64,000 bases of DNA from Alphaproteobacteria bacterium. Lineage in GTDB: Bacteria; Pseudomonadota; Alphaproteobacteria; Bin95. Below the pieces are notes generated by a model, which was given only the letters and a program-made list of their open reading frames with translations, did no database searches and was not told the origin of the DNA. The stretch spans positions 372,001 through 436,000 of the forward strand of contig JACKII010000001.1 of NCBI GenBank assembly GCA_020638555.1. Direction: 5' to 3'. Shown here piece by piece: positions 51,631-59,882 of the stretch. The translations under genes were made by a program, and so were the position numbers. Position 1 is the first letter of the stretch. Each line of letters starts with the position of its first letter.

Positions 51631-51716
51631 TGACCGGCTCCTGATAGCGGCCGCGGCGGAATACGGCGACAATACCACAATATATAACAAAACAATCGAG
51701 TAGGAAGATCGGGAGA

Positions 51717-52094
51717 ATGAAAATCACTACTGGGCGGATGGACAACGGGCAGATTGCGAACAAACATCAGGGGAAACGGCTGGCTGACGGCGTGCTTATG
51801 CATGTCGTGACGCTGGCCTGTAAGGACCCGCACCACGCGGCCGAATTCCTGGCCGTGCTGGCCGAACACGCGCGGCGCGATGCCATGGCATACAACTGCT
51901 TGGCGTTTGAGTTCGGCCTGAAGGAGGGCACGGACGACACGGTATATCTGGTCGAGCGCTGGCGCTGCTGGGAGGATCTGGACGCGATGCTGGCCGAGCG
52001 CGTGGAGCCGGTCATGCCGGTCTACAACGCCCTGCTGAAACGCCCGTTCGACCCGGCCGCGGACTCGGTCCGTCTGGTTCTGGCGGCGCGGTAG
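51717..52094 (+). CDS. Antibiotic biosynthesis monooxygenase (ABM) domain protein
   Basis: A 125-residue protein. From residue 28 it has an ABM-like ferredoxin fold (MHVVTLACKDPHHAAEFLAVL, YNCLAFEFGL, VYLVERWRCWEDLDAML). Such small proteins oxidise quinols or bind heme without a cofactor, or have no known role. The ATG at 51717 has GGGAG only three bases upstream, so a start at the Met28 is possible. The region before it is AT-rich and likely a shared promoter with the AraC gene. Confidence 0.72.
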   Translation: MKITTGRMDNGQIANKHQGKRLADGVLMHVVTLACKDPHHAAEFLAVLAEHARRDAMAYNCLAFEFGLKEGTDDTVYLVERWRCWEDLDAMLAERVEPVMPVYNALLKRPFDPAADSVRLVLAAR

Positions 52095-52134
52095 CCGCCG
52101 GCCCACCGGGATTGCGGGCCGCGCGGTTTTTTTT
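52095..52134 (+). terminator. Rho-independent terminator after the ABM gene
   Basis: CGGCCC/GGGCCG forms a GC-rich stem, extended imperfectly to CCG/CGG, around an 11-base loop, followed by eight T (52127-52134). It begins directly after the ABM stop and lies before the end of the convergent ald gene. Confidence 0.75.
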
Positions 52135-52145
52135 CGGAGACTGCG

Positions 52146-53252
52146 CTACGCCACCCAGGGAATGAAGGGCAGATCCAGGCTGTCGGCAACGGCCTTGTAG
52201 GTCAGGTCGCCCTTGTGGACGTTGAGCCCCCGTTGCAGGTGCGGATCGTCGCCCAGGGCGCGGGCATAGCCCTTGTCCGCCAGGGCGAGCGCGAACGGCA
52301 GGGTGGCGTTGTTCAGCGCAAAGGTGGAGGTGCGGGCGACGGCGCCCGGCATGTTGGTCACGCAATAATGCACCACGTCGTGCTTCACGAAGGTGGGCTC
52401 CGCATGGCTGGTGGGGCGGGACGTGGCGAAGCAGCCGCCCTGATCGATGGCGATATCGACCAGCACCGAGCCCTTGCGCATGTTCTTGACCATCTCCTCC
52501 GTCACCAGCTTCGGCGCGGCTGCGCCCGGCACCAGCACCGAGCCGATCACCAGGTCGGCATTGGTCACCAGTTCCTCGATGGCCTCGACGGTGGAATAGC
52601 GGGTGTTGAGCGACGGGCCGAATTGCAGGTCCAGGTCATAGAGGCGGGCGAGGTTTTTCTCGATCACGGTGACGCGCGCTTCCAGGCCCATGGCCATGCG
52701 CACGGCGTTGGTGCCGGCGACGCCGCCGCCGATCACCACCACGTCCGCCGCCGGCACGCCCGGCACGCCGCCCAGCAGAATGCCGGCGCCGCCCTGTTCT
52801 TTCTCCAGATGGTGTGCGCCCACCTGCACCGACATGCGCCCGGCCACCTCGCTCATGGGCGAGAGCAGGGGCAGGCCGCCGCGGGCATCGGTGACGGTCT
52901 CATACGCGATGGCAATGCAGCCGGACGCCAAAAGCCCCTCGGTCTGGGTCTTGTCGGCGGCGAGGTGCAGATAGGTGAACAACACCTGGTCCGGCCGCAG
53001 CATGGCGATCTCGGCGGCCAGCGGCTCCTTCACCTTGACGATCATGTCCGCCGCGCCGAACACGGTGGCGGCGTCGGGCGCGATGCGGGCGCCGACGGCC
53101 TCATAGGCCGCATCGGCAAAGCCGGAGCCCTCGCCGGCGCCGGTCTGGACGACGACCTGGTGGCCATGATGGATCAGCTCGCGCACCGATCCGGGCACGA
53201 GGCCGACGCGGTATTCGTGGGTTTTGATTTCCTTCGGCACGCCGACGAGCAT
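52146..53252 (-). CDS. ald: Alanine dehydrogenase
   Basis: A 368-residue NAD-dependent enzyme that interconverts L-alanine and pyruvate plus ammonia. It opens MLVGVPKEIKTHEYRVGLVP, with VKVKEPLAAEIAML, TYLHLAADKTQTEGLL, the NAD-binding VVIGGGVAGTNAVRMAMGL and a Rossmann acidic residue in VTVIEKN, and DQGGCFATSRPTSHAEPTF. All these are Ald blocks, and the length fits. ATG at 53252 follows GGGAGGG. Confidence 0.96.
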   Translation of the reverse strand: MLVGVPKEIKTHEYRVGLVPGSVRELIHHGHQVVVQTGAGEGSGFADAAYEAVGARIAPDAATVFGAADMIVKVKEPLAAEIAMLRPDQVLFTYLHLAADKTQTEGLLASGCIAIAYETVTDARGGLPLLSPMSEVAGRMSVQVGAHHLEKEQGGAGILLGGVPGVPAADVVVIGGGVAGTNAVRMAMGLEARVTVIEKNLARLYDLDLQFGPSLNTRYSTVEAIEELVTNADLVIGSVLVPGAAAPKLVTEEMVKNMRKGSVLVDIAIDQGGCFATSRPTSHAEPTFVKHDVVHYCVTNMPGAVARTSTFALNNATLPFALALADKGYARALGDDPHLQRGLNVHKGDLTYKAVADSLDLPFIPWVA

Positions 53253-53276
53253 GATCTGCCCTCCCGTGGGATCAGG

Positions 53277-54557
53277 TTAACTGTGACTTGATGTAAGGCG
53301 TCGTCGCAACGGAACAATCAACAACAGGCCCGGAAGGGCGGCAATGGCCGTTAGCAAAAAGTACAGCGGCCAGTTCACCTGTTCGGCCAGAACCCCGCCG
53401 GGGGCGGCCAGAAAGGTGCGGGCGACGGCGAACAGCGACGAGAGCAGGGCGTATTGCGTGGCGGTGTATTCCCGGTGGCAGAGCGCGGCCAGGAAGGCGA
53501 CGAAGGCGGTGGTGCCCATGCCGCCCGCCAGGTTTTCGAAGCCGATGACAGCCGCCAGAACCGTCACGTCGTGGCCCGCCAGCGCCAGGCCGGCAAAGCC
53601 CAGATTGGAGAGCAGTTGCAGCACGCCGGCGATCCAGAGCGCCCGCACCAGGCCGGTCCGGGCTACCAGGGCGCCGCCCAGAAACGCGCCCAGCAGGGTG
53701 GCGGCCAGGCCGAACACCTTCACCACCTCGGCAACCTCGGTCTTGGAAAAGCCCAGTTCCACATAAAGCGGGCTGGTCATGACCGAGGCGGCGGCGTCGC
53801 CCAGCTTGTAGAAGACGACGAAGGCCAGGAAGGCGAGCCAGCCGGGCCGGGCCAGGAATTCCGCGAAGGGCTCGAACACCGCCCGGCGGAGCCAGGTCAG
53901 CGCCCGGTCGAGGCCGGCGCCCTCGGCGCGGGCGTGCTGTGGCGCCGGTGGCTCCGGCGCCAGCAGGGTGGCGGCCACGCCCAGGCCCATGGCGACGGCC
54001 ATGGCGGCATAGACCGTGCCCCAGGGCTGTGTGCTGGCCAGATAGAGCGCGCCGGCGCCGGAAGCGAGCATGCCGATGCGGTAGCCGAACACGATCATGG
54101 CCGCGCCCGCGCCCTGTTCGTCGTCGCTCAGGATTTCGACCCGGTAGGCGTCGATGACGATGTCCTGGCTGGCGCTGGCAAAGGCCAGCGCCACGGCCCA
54201 AAGCGCCACGGCGGCGGCATCCGCCGCCGGCTGCTGCTGCCCCAGGCCGAGCATGGCGACGATCAGCGCGGCCTGGCAGAGCAGCAGCCAGCCGCGCCGG
54301 CGGCCGAGCCAGCTTGTCAGGCCCGGCAGCGGCAGCTGGTCGATCAGCGGCGACCAGAGGAATTTCAGCGTGTAGGCGGTGCCGACCAGGGCGAAGGCGC
54401 CGATGGTGGCCTTGGAGACGCCGTCCTCCGCCAGCCAGAAGGTGAGGGTGGCGGTCGACAGCGCCAGCGGCAGGCCGCTCGCGAAGCCGAGCGCCAGGAT
54501 CAGCAGCAGCCTTGGGCGGAGATAGACCGCGACGGCGTCGCGCCAGCCAGCGATCAC
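53277..54557 (-). CDS. Major facilitator transporter of the AmpG (muropeptide permease) type
   Basis: A 426-residue inner-membrane protein with about 12 hydrophobic segments. GFASGLPLALSTATLTFWL, GTAYTLKFLWSPLIDQLPLP, FASASQDIVIDAYRVEIL and LENLAGGMGTTAFVAFL-like text are AmpG marks. AmpG imports GlcNAc-anhydroMurNAc peptides for recycling. The GTG at 54557 lies immediately before the cobB stop on the transcript, with no clear ribosome site, suggesting translational coupling. No beta-lactamase gene is near. Confidence 0.85.
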   Translation of the reverse strand: MIAGWRDAVAVYLRPRLLLILALGFASGLPLALSTATLTFWLAEDGVSKATIGAFALVGTAYTLKFLWSPLIDQLPLPGLTSWLGRRRGWLLLCQAALIVAMLGLGQQQPAADAAAVALWAVALAFASASQDIVIDAYRVEILSDDEQGAGAAMIVFGYRIGMLASGAGALYLASTQPWGTVYAAMAVAMGLGVAATLLAPEPPAPQHARAEGAGLDRALTWLRRAVFEPFAEFLARPGWLAFLAFVVFYKLGDAAASVMTSPLYVELGFSKTEVAEVVKVFGLAATLLGAFLGGALVARTGLVRALWIAGVLQLLSNLGFAGLALAGHDVTVLAAVIGFENLAGGMGTTAFVAFLAALCHREYTATQYALLSSLFAVARTFLAAPGGVLAEQVNWPLYFLLTAIAALPGLLLIVPLRRRLTSSHS

Positions 54558-54558
54558 G

Positions 54559-55314
54559 TCAGTTCAGGCCCACCGCGGCCCCGAGCGTCGGGCCGATCTC
54601 GTCGTTGACCACCAGGTCGGCATACTGGTCCAGTTCGGTCGGCTCGCGGTTCAGGATGGCGAGCTTGGCGCCGCAGCGCTTGGCCAACACCGGGAAGCCG
54701 GCGGCGGGGTAGACCTGCAGCGACGAGCCGATGGCGATCATCAGGTCGCAATTGTTGGTGGCGATCTCGGCCCGCCGCATTTCCTGCTCCGGCATGGATT
54801 GGCCGAAGGAGATCGTCGCCGTCTTGACATATTCGGAGCCGCAGGACGGGCATTCGGGCATGGTCTCGTCGCGGGCGAAATTCTCCAGGATCGGCTTCAA
54901 CTCCATGTGCGTTTCGCAATCCAGGCATTTGGCATAGGTGGAGTTGCCGTGCAGTTCGATCACCCGCTCGGCGGGCACGCCGCTCGCCTGGTGCAGGCCG
55001 TCGATATTCTGGGTGATGACCGCGGTGCAGAAGCCGCGGCTCACCAACGCCGCCACGGCCAGATGGCCGCGGTTCGGCTGGGCGACGGTCATGCTTTTGT
55101 CGGTTTCGATCTTGCGCCGCCAGCTTTCGCGCCGGGCTTCCTCCGAGCGCATGAAGTCATCGAACATGATCGGCTTGTAGCGGGTCCAGATGCCGCCCGG
55201 CGAGCGGAAGTCGGGAATGCCGCTTTCGGTGGAGATGCCGGCGCCGGTGAAGATCACGATCCGTTGTGCGTCGCCAATCAGGCGGCGCAGGTCGTCGACA
55301 GGCGAGTGGCTCAT
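54559..55314 (-). CDS. cobB: NAD-dependent protein deacylase of the Sir2 family
   Basis: A 251-residue sirtuin. IVIFTGAGISTESGIPDFRS and VITQNIDGLHQASG form the NAD pocket, ELHGNSTYAKC carries the catalytic His, and two Cys pairs (CLDC, CPSC) bind zinc. The Tyr-x-x-Arg pair that marks desuccinylases is not seen where expected (SWRRKIE), so deacetylation or another acyl preference is more likely; this is inference. It is divergent from the unrecognised gene at 55493. Confidence 0.93.
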   Translation of the reverse strand: MSHSPVDDLRRLIGDAQRIVIFTGAGISTESGIPDFRSPGGIWTRYKPIMFDDFMRSEEARRESWRRKIETDKSMTVAQPNRGHLAVAALVSRGFCTAVITQNIDGLHQASGVPAERVIELHGNSTYAKCLDCETHMELKPILENFARDETMPECPSCGSEYVKTATISFGQSMPEQEMRRAEIATNNCDLMIAIGSSLQVYPAAGFPVLAKRCGAKLAILNREPTELDQYADLVVNDEIGPTLGAAVGLN

Positions 55315-55492
55315 AGACTCTCGCTTCCAAAACAGTTAAGCAAATGTGTGGTAACGGACGAACCTTCGACATGGTGCGTTCCGTTCCAGTTGGGCAGCTT
55401 CCGTTCCGTCACCTTTCCCAGCATGCCATTTCTTACCATTATCCGCCATTCGTTCCAATGGTTTTCCGTGTCATCAGTCGGGGATATGCAAT

Positions 55493-56494
55493 ATGACGGC
55501 AAATACCAGTATCTTTGTGTTGGGCGGGGAAGAAAAACCGAAATCAGAAAAAGAAGAATGGCACAGGTTTACCCACGCCAAGGTATTGCGCGTCAATTGC
55601 GCCAATGGCGACCTGACCGGTGAATCGACTTATCGGTCGCCGCCGGAGGTATGTCCCGAAGAGCGGGCCTCCATTCTGTTCAAGTCCGGCACTCTTGCCG
55701 GGGGGCGTCTCTATGCCTGTACCCAGACCGAAGTTCTGATTCTGAATCCCGACGATTTTGCCGTGGAACGCACCTGGTCGCACCCTTGCCTGAATGATGT
55801 CCATCATGTCCTGCCGGACGGCCAGGGCGGGTTCTATGTGGTTGTGACCGGCCTGGATCTGGTGATTCACGTCGACGCTGCGGGGGAGATCGACCGGGAA
55901 TGGTCTACGGTGCCGGGAGAGGCACCCTTCACCCGCTTCGACCGACAAACCGATTATCGCAAGGTCCCGACAACGAAGCCCCATCGCACGCATCCGAACT
56001 TCGCGTTTCGCTTGGACGGCCTGCTTTGGGTGACCCGCTTCTTTCCGCGCGACGCCATCTGCGTGACCGCCGACGCACCGAACCTTCCGGTCGGCGTGGA
56101 AGGGCCCCATGACGGTCTCGTACGCGAGGGGAAAGTGCATTTCACGACCGTTGACGGTCATATCGTGGTTGTCGACCCAAGCGCACCGGATCGCCCCACG
56201 GTCTACGACCTCAACACGTTTGGCGCGTTCGATGCCCCGTTGGGATGGTGCCGCGGTTTGAAATTTCTGGACGACGATCGCATTTTGGTGGGGTTCAGTC
56301 GTCTACGCCGCACGAAATTCGCCGACAATTTGCGCTGGCTGAGGAAAAGAATAACAAATATGAAAGCCGATACGAATATTTATGTTGCGCCGGAGCCCAC
56401 CGGAATACGCTGTTTCAACATCAAGACCAAAAAACAGGAATTTTTCTTGAATTTGGAGCAGTACGGAATGAATGCGATATTCTCCATTTTGTAG
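55493..56494 (+). CDS. Unrecognised protein, probable beta-propeller with conserved-looking His motifs
   Basis: A 333-residue protein with no signal peptide. Repeated beta-rich segments (LKSGTLAGGRLYACTQTEV-like, GGFYVVVTGLDLVIHVD, VHFTTVDGHIVVVD) suggest a five- or six-blade propeller. Histidines appear in LNDVHHV, KPHRTHPNF and VEGPHDG, placed as metal ligands are in some propeller hydrolases or oxygenases. I cannot name the family. Codon choice is less GC-biased than the neighbours, especially in the first 25 and last 60 codons (AAA, AGA, AAT, ATA), so recent transfer is possible. ATG at 55493 has GGGG nine bases upstream. Confidence 0.8.
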   Translation: MTANTSIFVLGGEEKPKSEKEEWHRFTHAKVLRVNCANGDLTGESTYRSPPEVCPEERASILFKSGTLAGGRLYACTQTEVLILNPDDFAVERTWSHPCLNDVHHVLPDGQGGFYVVVTGLDLVIHVDAAGEIDREWSTVPGEAPFTRFDRQTDYRKVPTTKPHRTHPNFAFRLDGLLWVTRFFPRDAICVTADAPNLPVGVEGPHDGLVREGKVHFTTVDGHIVVVDPSAPDRPTVYDLNTFGAFDAPLGWCRGLKFLDDDRILVGFSRLRRTKFADNLRWLRKRITNMKADTNIYVAPEPTGIRCFNIKTKKQEFFLNLEQYGMNAIFSIL

Positions 56495-56565
56495 CTTCCG
56501 TGGCGAAGACGGACCGATACAATACAGGGCGCAGCACAACAAGATTTCCCGTCGAGGACACAATC

Positions 56566-57522
56566 ATGCAGTTCGGCCTTTCCGTCCCCCATCGCGGCCC
56601 GCTCGCCAACCCGCAGGCGATCCGTGCCATTGCCCGCAATGCGGAGGCGCTGGGTTATGATGTGCTCACCGTGTCCGACCACATCGTCGTGCCGCGGACC
56701 ATCGGCTCGAAATACCCCTACAGCCCCGATGGCGGCTGGTCCGGCGGCCGGGACGGGGTCTGCTTCGAGCAGTTGTCTCTGTTGAACTATGTCGCCGGCG
56801 TGACCGAGACCGCGCGGCTGCTGACCTCGATCATGGTGGTGCCCCACCGGGAGCCGATCCTGGCGGCCAAGGCCATCGCCACCGCCGACCAGTTGTCCGG
56901 AGGCCGGGTCGAGTTGGGCATCGGCACCGGCTGGATGGCCGAGGAATTCGCGCTGCTGAAAACCGCGCCCTTTGCCGAGCGCGGCGCGGTGACCAACGAA
57001 TATATTCGCGCCTTCAAGGAGTTGTGGACCGCGGAAAAGCCGTTCTTCGACGGCGAGTATGTGCAGTTCCGGGACATTTTCTTCGAGCCGAAAACGCTGC
57101 AGCCGGGCGGCCCGCGCATCTGGGTCGGCGGCGAGAGCGGCCGGGCGCTGCGGCGTCTCGCGACGCTGGGCGATGTCTGGTACCCGATCGCCGGCGGCAA
57201 TCCCAAGGCGCCGCTGGATACGCTGGCCGCCTATGACGCGGCCCTGGCGAAGCTGCGCCAGACGGCGGATCAGGTGGGCCGCGATCCCGCAAGCATCGGC
57301 CTCGCCTACAGCGCCATGGCCCACTCGCCCCGGGAGAAGCAGGCCGCCGACGGTGCGCGCATGCTGCTGACCGGCTCCGCCGCGGCGCGGCAGGACGATG
57401 TGGCGGCGCTCGCCGAACGCGGCGTCGAGACCCTGATCGTCAATGTCGCCGCCGGCGACCTGGACACGGCGCTGGCGCGGCAGGCGGCGTTTGCCGAGGA
57501 CGTGATGGCCAAATTCCGGTAG
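56566..57522 (+). CDS. LLM-class (luciferase-like) flavin or F420-dependent oxidoreductase
   Basis: A 318-residue TIM-barrel oxidoreductase of the luciferase-like superfamily. MQFGLSVPHRGPLANP, ALGYDVLTVSDHIVVP, LTSIMVVPHREPILAAKAIATADQLSGGRVELGIGTGW-type text and RIWVGGESGRALRRLA match the TIGR03619-like group. Cofactor (FMN or F420) is not certain. It follows the propeller gene by 71 bases and precedes the ATC-hydrolase-like gene by 13, forming a likely pair. Confidence 0.88.
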   Translation: MQFGLSVPHRGPLANPQAIRAIARNAEALGYDVLTVSDHIVVPRTIGSKYPYSPDGGWSGGRDGVCFEQLSLLNYVAGVTETARLLTSIMVVPHREPILAAKAIATADQLSGGRVELGIGTGWMAEEFALLKTAPFAERGAVTNEYIRAFKELWTAEKPFFDGEYVQFRDIFFEPKTLQPGGPRIWVGGESGRALRRLATLGDVWYPIAGGNPKAPLDTLAAYDAALAKLRQTADQVGRDPASIGLAYSAMAHSPREKQAADGARMLLTGSAAARQDDVAALAERGVETLIVNVAAGDLDTALARQAAFAEDVMAKFR

Positions 57523-57535
57523 GGGAGACAAGGGC

Positions 57536-58006
57536 ATGGCCGACGCGCCGAAGAAAAACCCGATCCTGGAAGCGACCAAGATCCAGGCCCGCGCCGTCAT
57601 CCCCATCGTCAAGGCGCTGGAGGCGGAACTGGGCCGGGAGCGGGCGCACGCCATCGTAGGCAAGGCCATCGGCGACAGCTATGTCGCCTGGCGCGAGCGG
57701 ATGGGCTTCGAGACCGACGCCCACCCGCGCACCGAGGCGGAGGCCGGCCCGGACTTTCCGGTGGAGCACGCGGTGGTGGAGGACAGCGACACCGCCTACG
57801 GCCACAACATCACCGGCTGCGCCTTCGCCGACTATTTCCGCGCCATCGGCGAACCGGAAATCGGCGCGCTCATGACCTGTGGCGTCGATTTCCCGGCCGA
57901 GGCGCGCATCCGCCCCGGCTGGGAGTTCCGGCGCACCCAGACGCGCATGCAGGGCGCGCCGCACTGCGATTTCCGCTGGCGGCGCAAACCGCCGGCCGGT
58001 GGGTGA
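57536..58006 (+). CDS. L-2-amino-thiazoline-4-carboxylic acid hydrolase family protein
   Basis: A 156-residue protein. NITGCAFADYFRAIGEPEIG, LMTCGVDFPAEARI, FRRTQTRMQGAPHCDFRWR are the C-terminal hallmark blocks of the ATC-hydrolase family (PF14196), with Cys and His residues that could be catalytic. The Pseudomonas members open the thiazoline ring on the way to cysteine; most others have no known substrate. It follows the LLM gene by 13 bases. Convergent with pntB. Confidence 0.82.
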   Translation: MADAPKKNPILEATKIQARAVIPIVKALEAELGRERAHAIVGKAIGDSYVAWRERMGFETDAHPRTEAEAGPDFPVEHAVVEDSDTAYGHNITGCAFADYFRAIGEPEIGALMTCGVDFPAEARIRPGWEFRRTQTRMQGAPHCDFRWRRKPPAGG

Positions 58007-58038
58007 GGCGTCCGGCGCCAGCCTAAAACGCCTCGACC

Positions 58039-59433
58039 CTAAAACGCCTTGACCACGTCCTCGCACATTTTCTTGGCGTCGCCGAACAGCATCATGGTGT
58101 TATCGTTGAAGAACAACGGGTTGTCGACACCGGCATAGCCGCTGGCCATGGAGCGCTTGACGAACATCACCATGCGCGCCTTGTCCACCTCCAGCACCGG
58201 CATGCCGTAGATCGGCGAGCTGGGGTCGGTGCGGGCCGAGGGGTTGGTGGTGTCGTTGGCACCGATGACGAAGGCGACATCGGTGGTGGCGAAGTCGCGG
58301 TTGATGTCATCCATCTCCAGCACGTCCTCGTAAGGCACGTTCGCCTCCGCCAGCAGCACGTTCATATGGCCCGGCATGCGCCCGGCCACCGGGTGGATGG
58401 CATAGCGCACGCGCACGCCTTCGGCCTTCAAAAGGTCGACCATCTCGCGCAACGCGTGCTGCGCCTGAGCCACCGCCATGCCATAGCCCGGCACGATGAT
58501 GACGCTGCCGGCATTCTTCAGCATGAAGGCGGCGTCGTCGGCATTGCCGGCCTTGACCGGCCCCAGTCCCGCCGCCGCGGCACCGGCGCCCGGGCTGGCG
58601 CTCTCGCCGCCGAACCCGCCCAGCAGCACGCTGGTCAGCGAGCGGTTCATGCCCTTGCACATGATGTAGGACAGGATCGCGCCGGACGCGCCCACCAGCG
58701 CGCCGGTGATGATCATCAGCGCGTTGTCGAGGGTGAAGCCGATGCCGCAACTGGCCCAGCCGGACAGCGAGTTCAGCACGCTGATGACCACCGGCATGTC
58801 CGCGCCACCGATGGGCAGCACCACCATCACGCCCCAGACGAAGCAGATCAGGGCCATGGCCCAGAACAGCCCCTCGCCGCCCCAGCCGCAAAAGGCGATG
58901 GCGGAGAAGACCATGATCAGGCCCAGAAAGCCGTTGACCGCCTGCTGGCCGGGAAACACCAGCGGTGAGCCGCTGACCAGGCCCTGAAGCTTGGCGAAGG
59001 CGATGACCGAGCCGGTGAAGGTGACGGCGCCGATGCTGGCGGACAGCATCATCTCGACCAGGCTCTGGGCCGGCATTTCGGCGGCGGCCGGCAGGCCATA
59101 GAGCGAGGGCGAATGCAGGGCGGCGCCGGAGATGAACACCGCGGCCAGGCCGACCAGCGAGTTGAAGATGGCGACGAGCTGCGGCAGTTCGGTGATCTTC
59201 ACCCGCAACGCCACGAATATGCCGATGGCGCCGCCGAGCGCGATGCCGCCCAGCACCAGCACGAAGGTCTGGATCTGCGGCGCGAACAGGGTGGCGGCGA
59301 TGGCGATGGCCATGCCGAGCACGCCGATCAGGTTGCCGGTGCGCGCGCTTTCCGGCGAGGCGAGGCCGCGGATCGCCAGCACGAAGCAGATCGCCGAGGC
59401 GAGGTAGGCCAGATCAATGAGGTTCTCGCTCAT
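58039..59433 (-). CDS. pntB: NAD(P) transhydrogenase subunit beta
   Basis: A 464-residue subunit with about nine membrane helices and a C-terminal NADP-binding domain (from about 285: VIIVPGYGMAVAQAQH, HPVAGRMPGHMNVLLAEA, FVIGANDTTNPSAR, ending KMCEDVVKAF). The enzyme uses the proton gradient to reduce NADP with NADH. It is the last of pntAA-pntAB-pntB, four bases after pntAB. Directly after the stop is a 16-base tandem copy of the gene's own end. Confidence 0.97.
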   Translation of the reverse strand: MSENLIDLAYLASAICFVLAIRGLASPESARTGNLIGVLGMAIAIAATLFAPQIQTFVLVLGGIALGGAIGIFVALRVKITELPQLVAIFNSLVGLAAVFISGAALHSPSLYGLPAAAEMPAQSLVEMMLSASIGAVTFTGSVIAFAKLQGLVSGSPLVFPGQQAVNGFLGLIMVFSAIAFCGWGGEGLFWAMALICFVWGVMVVLPIGGADMPVVISVLNSLSGWASCGIGFTLDNALMIITGALVGASGAILSYIMCKGMNRSLTSVLLGGFGGESASPGAGAAAAGLGPVKAGNADDAAFMLKNAGSVIIVPGYGMAVAQAQHALREMVDLLKAEGVRVRYAIHPVAGRMPGHMNVLLAEANVPYEDVLEMDDINRDFATTDVAFVIGANDTTNPSARTDPSSPIYGMPVLEVDKARMVMFVKRSMASGYAGVDNPLFFNDNTMMLFGDAKKMCEDVVKAF

Positions 59434-59437
59434 GGCC

Positions 59438-59878
59438 TCAGCTCTTCTTCTTGAACATGTCGAGCATGCGGTGGGTGATGATGAACCCGCCGAAAATGTT
59501 CACGCTCGCCAGCACCACGGCCAGAAAGCCCATGATGGTCGAGGCGCCGAGCAGCGCCGGCCCGGCCGAGATCAGCGCGCCGAGCACCACCACGCCGGAA
59601 ATGGCGTTGGAGACCGACATCAGCGGCGCGTGCAGCGCCGGCGTCACCTTCCAGACCACGTAATAGCCGACGAAGCAGGCCATGGCGAACACGGTCAGGC
59701 CGAAAATGAACGGGTCGACGCCGCCGGCGCCGGTGTGCGCCATGCTTGTTGCCTGATTGGCGAGCGCGGCCGCATCGCCGGAAATGTCCTTGGCCTGCAA
59801 GGCAAGGTCGTGCAGCCGGCCGGACAGCGCCGCGGCCTGGTCGGTCAACTTGGCGGGATCCGCCCCTGCCATCGCCAT
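59438..59878 (-). CDS. pntAB: NAD(P) transhydrogenase subunit alpha part 2 (membrane part)
   Basis: A 146-residue protein with three to four helices (around 55-140), including VWKVTPALHAPLMSVSNAISGVVV-type text and a C-terminal THRMLDMFKKK. Alphaproteobacteria keep the alpha subunit split; this is the membrane piece. ATG at 59878 follows AAGGAG by seven bases; the 50-residue Gln/Ala-rich N terminus is longer than in some relatives. Confidence 0.94.
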   Translation of the reverse strand: MAMAGADPAKLTDQAAALSGRLHDLALQAKDISGDAAALANQATSMAHTGAGGVDPFIFGLTVFAMACFVGYYVVWKVTPALHAPLMSVSNAISGVVVLGALISAGPALLGASTIMGFLAVVLASVNIFGGFIITHRMLDMFKKKS

Positions 59879-59882
59879 GACG

